A stretch of DNA of 64,000 nt, taken from Pseudobutyrivibrio xylanivorans. Its GTDB lineage: Bacteria > Bacillota > Clostridia > Lachnospirales > Lachnospiraceae. Shown here one piece after another: positions 60,014 to 64,000 of this stretch (its first letter is position 1; every line of letters begins with the position of its first letter). Both the position numbers and the translations under genes were made by a program. Under the pieces are notes generated by a model, which worked only from the letters and a program-made list of their open reading frames with translations, was not told the origin of the DNA and did not search any database. Where the stretch lies: NCBI RefSeq assembly GCF_010906925.1, contig NZ_VTVE01000001.1:310001-374000 (forward strand), given 5' to 3'.

Positions 60014-61654
60014 TTAGTCATCATTAAGCTCGTCATCAGAAAGCTCAAGGACTGCACGCTTACGAGCCATCTCATCAGATTCAAGATACTCGTCGTATGT
60101 AGTCATCTTATCAATCATCTGTCCGTTAGGAAGAATCTCTATGATACGATTAGCTGTTGTCTGTACGATTTCGTGGTCACGAGAAGAGAAGAGGATAACA
60201 CCTGAGAACTTCTGGAGACCAGTATTGAGTGCTGTGATACTTTCCATATCAAGGTGGTCAGTAGGCTCATCAAGCATAAGTACGTTAGAATTCTCAATCA
60301 TCATACGTGAAAGAAGAACACGTACCTTTTCACCACCGGATAATACCTTCATCTTCTTAGCACCGTCATCACCAGCGAAAAGCATACGTCCAAGGAAACC
60401 ACGTACATAAGTGGCATCCTTAATCTCAGAGAACTGTGTAAGCCAATCTACGATTAAAAGGTCAGTGCTGAAGATTTCTGTATTGTCCTTAGGGAAGTAA
60501 GACTGGCTTGTTGTAACGCCCCACTTGTAGCTTCCCTCATCTGGCTCCATCTCGCCAGCGAGAATCTGGAACAATACTGTCTTAGCCTTTTCGTTAGAAC
60601 CAACGAAAGCAATCTTATCTTCACGACCAACATTGAATGAAAGGTGATCTAAGATAAGCTCACCGTCGATAGTCTTAGTAAGATTTTCAACGGAAAGAAC
60701 CTCGTTACCAATCTCACGAGCTGGTCTAAAGTCGATATATGGATACTTACGGCTTGAAGGACGGATGTCATCAAGCTGAATCTTTTCAAGTGCACGCTTA
60801 CGAGATGTAGCCTGCTTAGATTTAGAAGCGTTAGCAGAGAATCGCTGGATGAACTCCTGTAATTCCTTAATCTGCTCTTCCTTTTTCTTGTTAGCTTCCT
60901 TACGCTGCTGGATAATGAGCTGTGAACTCTGATACCAGAAATCGTAGTTACCAGCGTAGAGCTGAATCTTGCCATAATCGATATCTGCTGTATGTGTACA
61001 TACCTTATTAAGGAAGTAACGGTCATGGGATACAACGATAACTGTATTTTCAAAGTTGATAAGGAACTCCTCTAACCAACCGATAGCATCTAAATCAAGG
61101 TGGTTAGTAGGCTCATCAAGAAGGAGTACATCAGGTGAACCAAAAAGTGCACGAGCAAGAAGAATCTTGACCTTAAGGGCACCAGGAAGCTCGGACATGA
61201 GAGTGTAGTGGAACTCTGTGTCTACACCAAGACCATTTAAAAGTGTAGCTGCATCAGACTCTGCATTCCAACCATCCATCTCTGCAAACTCAGTCTCAAG
61301 CTCAGCTGCGCGGATACCATCCTCGTCTGAGAAGTCTTCCTTCATATAGATAGCGTCCTTTTCCTTCATAATGTCATAGAGACGCTGGTTACCCATGATA
61401 ACAGTATCAAGAGCTGTAAACTCATCATATTTGAAGTGATCCTGCTCTAAGAATGAAAGTCTGTTGCCAGGGCTCATTGTAATCTCGCCGCTTGTAGGCT
61501 CCAACTGGCCAGATAAAATCTTAAGGAAGGTAGACTTACCAGCACCGTTAGCACCGATGATACCGTAGCAGTTACCTTCAGTAAATTTGATATTAACTTC
61601 TTCGAAAAGGGCCTTTTTGCCAAAACGAAGAGTAACATTATTTGCTTGAATCAT
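60014..61654 (-). CDS. ABC-F family ATPase (YkpA/YbiT-like)
   Basis: A 546-aa soluble protein with two ABC domains and no membrane part. ABC-F proteins act on ribosomes in translation or antibiotic protection. ABC1 has an intact Walker A (GANGAGKST, residues 34-42) and Walker B (VLLLDEPTNHLD), but a poor signature (MSELPGALKVKIL). ABC2 has a full signature (LSGGEKVRVLLSR) and DEPTDHLD, but a degenerate Walker A (GSNEKAKT). A charged linker of about 70 residues lies between them. The ATG at 61654 follows AAAGGAAAG; an upstream ATG at 61762 would add an unrelated hydrophobic stretch. Confidence 0.9.
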   Translation of the reverse strand: MIQANNVTLRFGKKALFEEVNIKFTEGNCYGIIGANGAGKSTFLKILSGQLEPTSGEITMSPGNRLSFLEQDHFKYDEFTALDTVIMGNQRLYDIMKEKDAIYMKEDFSDEDGIRAAELETEFAEMDGWNAESDAATLLNGLGVDTEFHYTLMSELPGALKVKILLARALFGSPDVLLLDEPTNHLDLDAIGWLEEFLINFENTVIVVSHDRYFLNKVCTHTADIDYGKIQLYAGNYDFWYQSSQLIIQQRKEANKKKEEQIKELQEFIQRFSANASKSKQATSRKRALEKIQLDDIRPSSRKYPYIDFRPAREIGNEVLSVENLTKTIDGELILDHLSFNVGREDKIAFVGSNEKAKTVLFQILAGEMEPDEGSYKWGVTTSQSYFPKDNTEIFSTDLLIVDWLTQFSEIKDATYVRGFLGRMLFAGDDGAKKMKVLSGGEKVRVLLSRMMIENSNVLMLDEPTDHLDMESITALNTGLQKFSGVILFSSRDHEIVQTTANRIIEILPNGQMIDKMTTYDEYLESDEMARKRAVLELSDDELNDD

Positions 61655-61802
61655 TATTACTTTCCTTTCTCTATACAAAAAAACAAGTTGGAAAACTAGG
61701 CATGCCAAAGTAAGTCCAACTAATAAAATCAAAACCTGTGTAATGATACCAAAAAAATGCAAAAATGTCTAGAAAATTGCAACTTTTTGGGAATTGTGAA
61801 TG

Positions 61803-61831
61803 TTGCTTTTTGCAATGTTAAATTATATAAT
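61803..61831 (+). promoter_or_regulatory. Promoter of rel
   Basis: TTGCTT (61803-61808), a 17-bp spacer and TATAAT (61826-61831) lie 33 bp before the GTG start of rel. Confidence 0.82.
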
Positions 61832-61864
61832 ATTTAATAAAATTTTTGGGAAGGTGGTGATACC

Positions 61865-64000
61865 GTGGCAGAAAAGACAAAGACAGAATTAGAAACACTA
61901 GAACGCAAGATTTCTGTGGAAAATCGCGGTGTCATAGCAACAGCTGACTTTGTAGACCCTGAGGAGCTCTACAAGGAGCTTATTGCGCGTGTGCAAAAGT
62001 ACCACCCAAATACTGACATTTCTATGATTGAGAAGGCTTATCAGATTGCGTCCAAGGCCCATGAGGGACAGATGCGCAAGTCCGGTGAGCCTTATATTAT
62101 ACATCCACTTTGCGTAGCTATTATTTTGGCTGACTTGGAGCTTGATAAAGAGACTATTGTAGCAGGTATCCTTCATGACGTGGTAGAGGACACAATCCTC
62201 AGCAAGGAGGAGATTGCTGAAGAGTTTTCCGAGGAAGTTGCAGAGCTTGTAGATGGAGTCACCAAATTAGGCCAGTTGAGCTACGATGCCGACAAGGTAG
62301 AAATCCAGGCAGAGAATCTTCGTAAGATGTTTCTTGCCATGGCCCGTGATATTAGAGTTATCCTTATTAAGCTTGCAGATAGACTTCACAACATGCGTAC
62401 ACTCAAGTACATGAAGCCTGAGAAGCAAAAGGAAAAGGCCAGAGAGACTATGGAGATATATGCTCCTTTGGCTCAGAGACTTGGTATCAGCAAGGTAAAA
62501 ATAGAGCTGGATGACTTATCTCTTAAGTATTTAGAGCCAGAGGCATATTATGACCTTGTTGAAAAGATAGCCCTTAGAAGAAATCAGCGTACTGAGTACA
62601 TTAATTCACTGGTAGATGATGTTGCTAAGCACATCAAAGAAGCTGATATTCAGGCTGATGTATATGGCCGAGCTAAGCATTTCTTTAGTATCTATAAGAA
62701 GATGGTGAATCAGAACAAGACCATCGATCAGATATATGACTTATTTGCAGTACGTATCATAGTTGATTCTATCAAGGACTGTTATGCAGCTCTTGGCGTT
62801 ATACATGAGATGTACACCCCAATTCCAGGCCGTTTTAAGGACTACATTGCTATGCCAAAGCCTAATATGTATCAGTCTTTGCATACTACAGTCATCGGAC
62901 CTAATGGAGCACCATTTGAGATTCAGATTCGTACATACGAGATGCACCGCACTAGCGAATACGGTATCGCTGCTCACTGGAAATACAAGGAGAGCGGTGA
63001 GGGTTCATCAGTTGTAGGCGAAGAGGAGAAGCTTTCATGGCTTAGAGAGATTCTTGAGTGGCAGCAGGAGATTTCCGACAATAAGGAATTCTCGTCTTTA
63101 TTAAAATCAGATTTAAATTTATTCTCAGATACAGTATTCTGTTTTACTCCTAGTGGAGATGTTAAGAATTTGCCTAACGGCTCTACACCTATCGATTTTG
63201 CCTACGCTATTCACTCGGCAGTAGGTAATAGGATGATTGGTGCCAAGGTCAATGGCAAGCTGGTTCCAATAGACTATGAGATTCAAAATGGTGACAGAAT
63301 TGAGATTGTCACATCTCAGAATACTAATGGACCTAGCCGTGACTGGCTCAATATTGTTAAGTCTTCTCAGGCTAAGAATAAGATTAACCAGTGGTTTAGA
63401 ACTCAATCCAAGGACGAGAATATTGCAAAAGGTAAGGAACTTCTTATCAATTCTGCTAAGCAAAAGGGCTTTGATTTAGGTGATCTTAATAAGCCAAAGT
63501 ATCAGGAGCTTATTAAGAATAAATTTGGATTCCATAGCTGGGAGGATACACTTGCAGCTATTGGTCAGGGAGCCATCAAAGAAGGTAATGTTATTAACCG
63601 CATGCATGCTGCATGGGAGAAGGATCATCCTGTTAAGGTTACAGATGAAGAGGTTCTTGCCGAGCATTCTGGAACTGGAGAGAAGATTCGTCCTAAGTCT
63701 AAAAATGGCATTACTGTCAGCGGACTTTACGATGTATCTGTTCGTTTCTCTAAGTGTTGTAATCCAGTGCCAGGTGATGAGATTGTTGGCTTTGTCACAA
63801 GAGGACGTGGTGTTTCCATCCATCGTACCGATTGTATCAATATGATTAATCTTCCTGATTTTGAAAAGGAGCGTCTCATTGAGGCCGAGTGGGCTCAGGA
63901 TGCTGAAGATGATGGACAAAAGGGCGGAGTTTACCTTACAGAGATTAATATTTATGGAAACAATCGTACAGGACTTCTTGTTGATATTACCCGTATATTT
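61865..64000 (+). CDS. rel: Bifunctional (p)ppGpp synthetase/hydrolase, 3' end outside window
   Basis: Rel makes and degrades the alarmone (p)ppGpp. The visible 712 codons hold an HD hydrolase domain (AGILHDVVEDT, His104-Asp105), a synthetase domain (YGRAKHFFSIYKKM, then RFKDYIAMPKPNMYQSLHT with the RxKD form usual for bifunctional enzymes), a TGS domain (VFCFTPSGDVKNLPNGST), a zinc-finger-like segment (FSKCCNPVPGDE) and the start of the ACT domain. Both active sites look intact. The start is GTG with AAGGTGG before it. The frame is open to the window edge, lacking about the last 50-60 residues. Confidence 0.95.
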   Translation, partial: MAEKTKTELETLERKISVENRGVIATADFVDPEELYKELIARVQKYHPNTDISMIEKAYQIASKAHEGQMRKSGEPYIIHPLCVAIILADLELDKETIVAGILHDVVEDTILSKEEIAEEFSEEVAELVDGVTKLGQLSYDADKVEIQAENLRKMFLAMARDIRVILIKLADRLHNMRTLKYMKPEKQKEKARETMEIYAPLAQRLGISKVKIELDDLSLKYLEPEAYYDLVEKIALRRNQRTEYINSLVDDVAKHIKEADIQADVYGRAKHFFSIYKKMVNQNKTIDQIYDLFAVRIIVDSIKDCYAALGVIHEMYTPIPGRFKDYIAMPKPNMYQSLHTTVIGPNGAPFEIQIRTYEMHRTSEYGIAAHWKYKESGEGSSVVGEEEKLSWLREILEWQQEISDNKEFSSLLKSDLNLFSDTVFCFTPSGDVKNLPNGSTPIDFAYAIHSAVGNRMIGAKVNGKLVPIDYEIQNGDRIEIVTSQNTNGPSRDWLNIVKSSQAKNKINQWFRTQSKDENIAKGKELLINSAKQKGFDLGDLNKPKYQELIKNKFGFHSWEDTLAAIGQGAIKEGNVINRMHAAWEKDHPVKVTDEEVLAEHSGTGEKIRPKSKNGITVSGLYDVSVRFSKCCNPVPGDEIVGFVTRGRGVSIHRTDCINMINLPDFEKERLIEAEWAQDAEDDGQKGGVYLTEINIYGNNRTGLLVDITRIF

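Noticed and set aside
61655-61762. N-terminal hydrophobic extension of the ABC-F protein
   Set aside because: The family starts at MIQANNVTL; the extension precedes the ribosome-binding site and has no start signal.

Overview
The window looks like a chromosome segment of a low-GC, strictly fermentative Firmicute, most likely a Lachnospiraceae member close to Butyrivibrio, Pseudobutyrivibrio or Roseburia. The placement is inferred from gene content and style: oxygen-sensitive pyruvate formate-lyase with its activase, LL-diaminopimelate aminotransferase, a eukaryotic-type HisA, DUF6273, DUF4250 and DUF6472 proteins, strong Shine-Dalgarno sites, and TTGACA/TATAAT promoters with 17-bp spacers. 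No phage, insertion sequence, transposase or CRISPR array is visible. The last gene (rel) runs off the right edge.

Layout. 0.1-3 kb: a complete operon from GTP to preQ1 (queD, queE, folE, queC, queF). 3-6.5 kb, minus strand: pflB and pflA, separated by 340 bp holding two large structured repeats. 6.8-13.3 kb: a lipoprotein, an exonuclease, a flavin reductase with an M18 aminopeptidase, a stand-alone HisA, DapL and an SGNH hydrolase. 13.3-16 kb: a Zn/Cd efflux set (small HMA protein, P-type ATPase, ArsR sensor). 16.1-16.8 kb: six tRNA genes (Pro, Gly, Arg, His, Gln, Lys) behind one strong promoter. 16.9-18.7 kb: two unrelated toxin-antitoxin modules, each followed by a spacer that carries a copy of the tRNA-Lys 3' end, a terminator and palindromes. 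This is the most unusual accessory region.

18.8-27 kb: an aldo/keto reductase, a PucR/CdaR-type regulator divergent from an old-yellow-enzyme family reductase, a NudC-like pyrophosphatase, a GH35 beta-galactosidase and an AroK-like kinase. 27-32 kb: an SprT-like protein, a DUF6273 surface protein, a YugP-type protease, a GNAT and an AraC regulator. 32-36 kb: an FMN riboswitch followed by ribD-ribE-ribBA-ribH. 36-39.5 kb: a sugar isomerase and a xylulokinase-type kinase, each followed by a large palindromic element. 39.5-42.9 kb: a YtrA-type GntR regulator with an ABC exporter, tRNA-Glu and lrgAB.

43-47.5 kb: a phosphatase, a possibly broken ParB-like gene, a fused anti-sigma kinase/STAS protein, a DUF4250 microprotein, CapA and Pta. 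47.7-59.9 kb: recJ, a lipase-like hydrolase, a DUF6709-like protein, a methyltransferase, hslO, an L,D-transpeptidase, hisC, small membrane and Cys-rich proteins, and a GH25 lysozyme with wall-binding repeats. 60-64 kb: an ABC-F ATPase divergent from a bifunctional (p)ppGpp synthetase/hydrolase.

Best candidates for something undescribed: (1) the tRNA-Lys-fragment-flanked toxin-antitoxin cassettes; (2) a dispersed structured RNA/DNA repeat, two copies between pflB and pflA and one after pta, with compensatory stem changes; (3) near-identical operators before the second antitoxin and before the distant nudC-like gene; (4) the anti-sigma kinase/STAS fusion with a well-formed internal start. All functional statements come from reading motifs; no database search was run.
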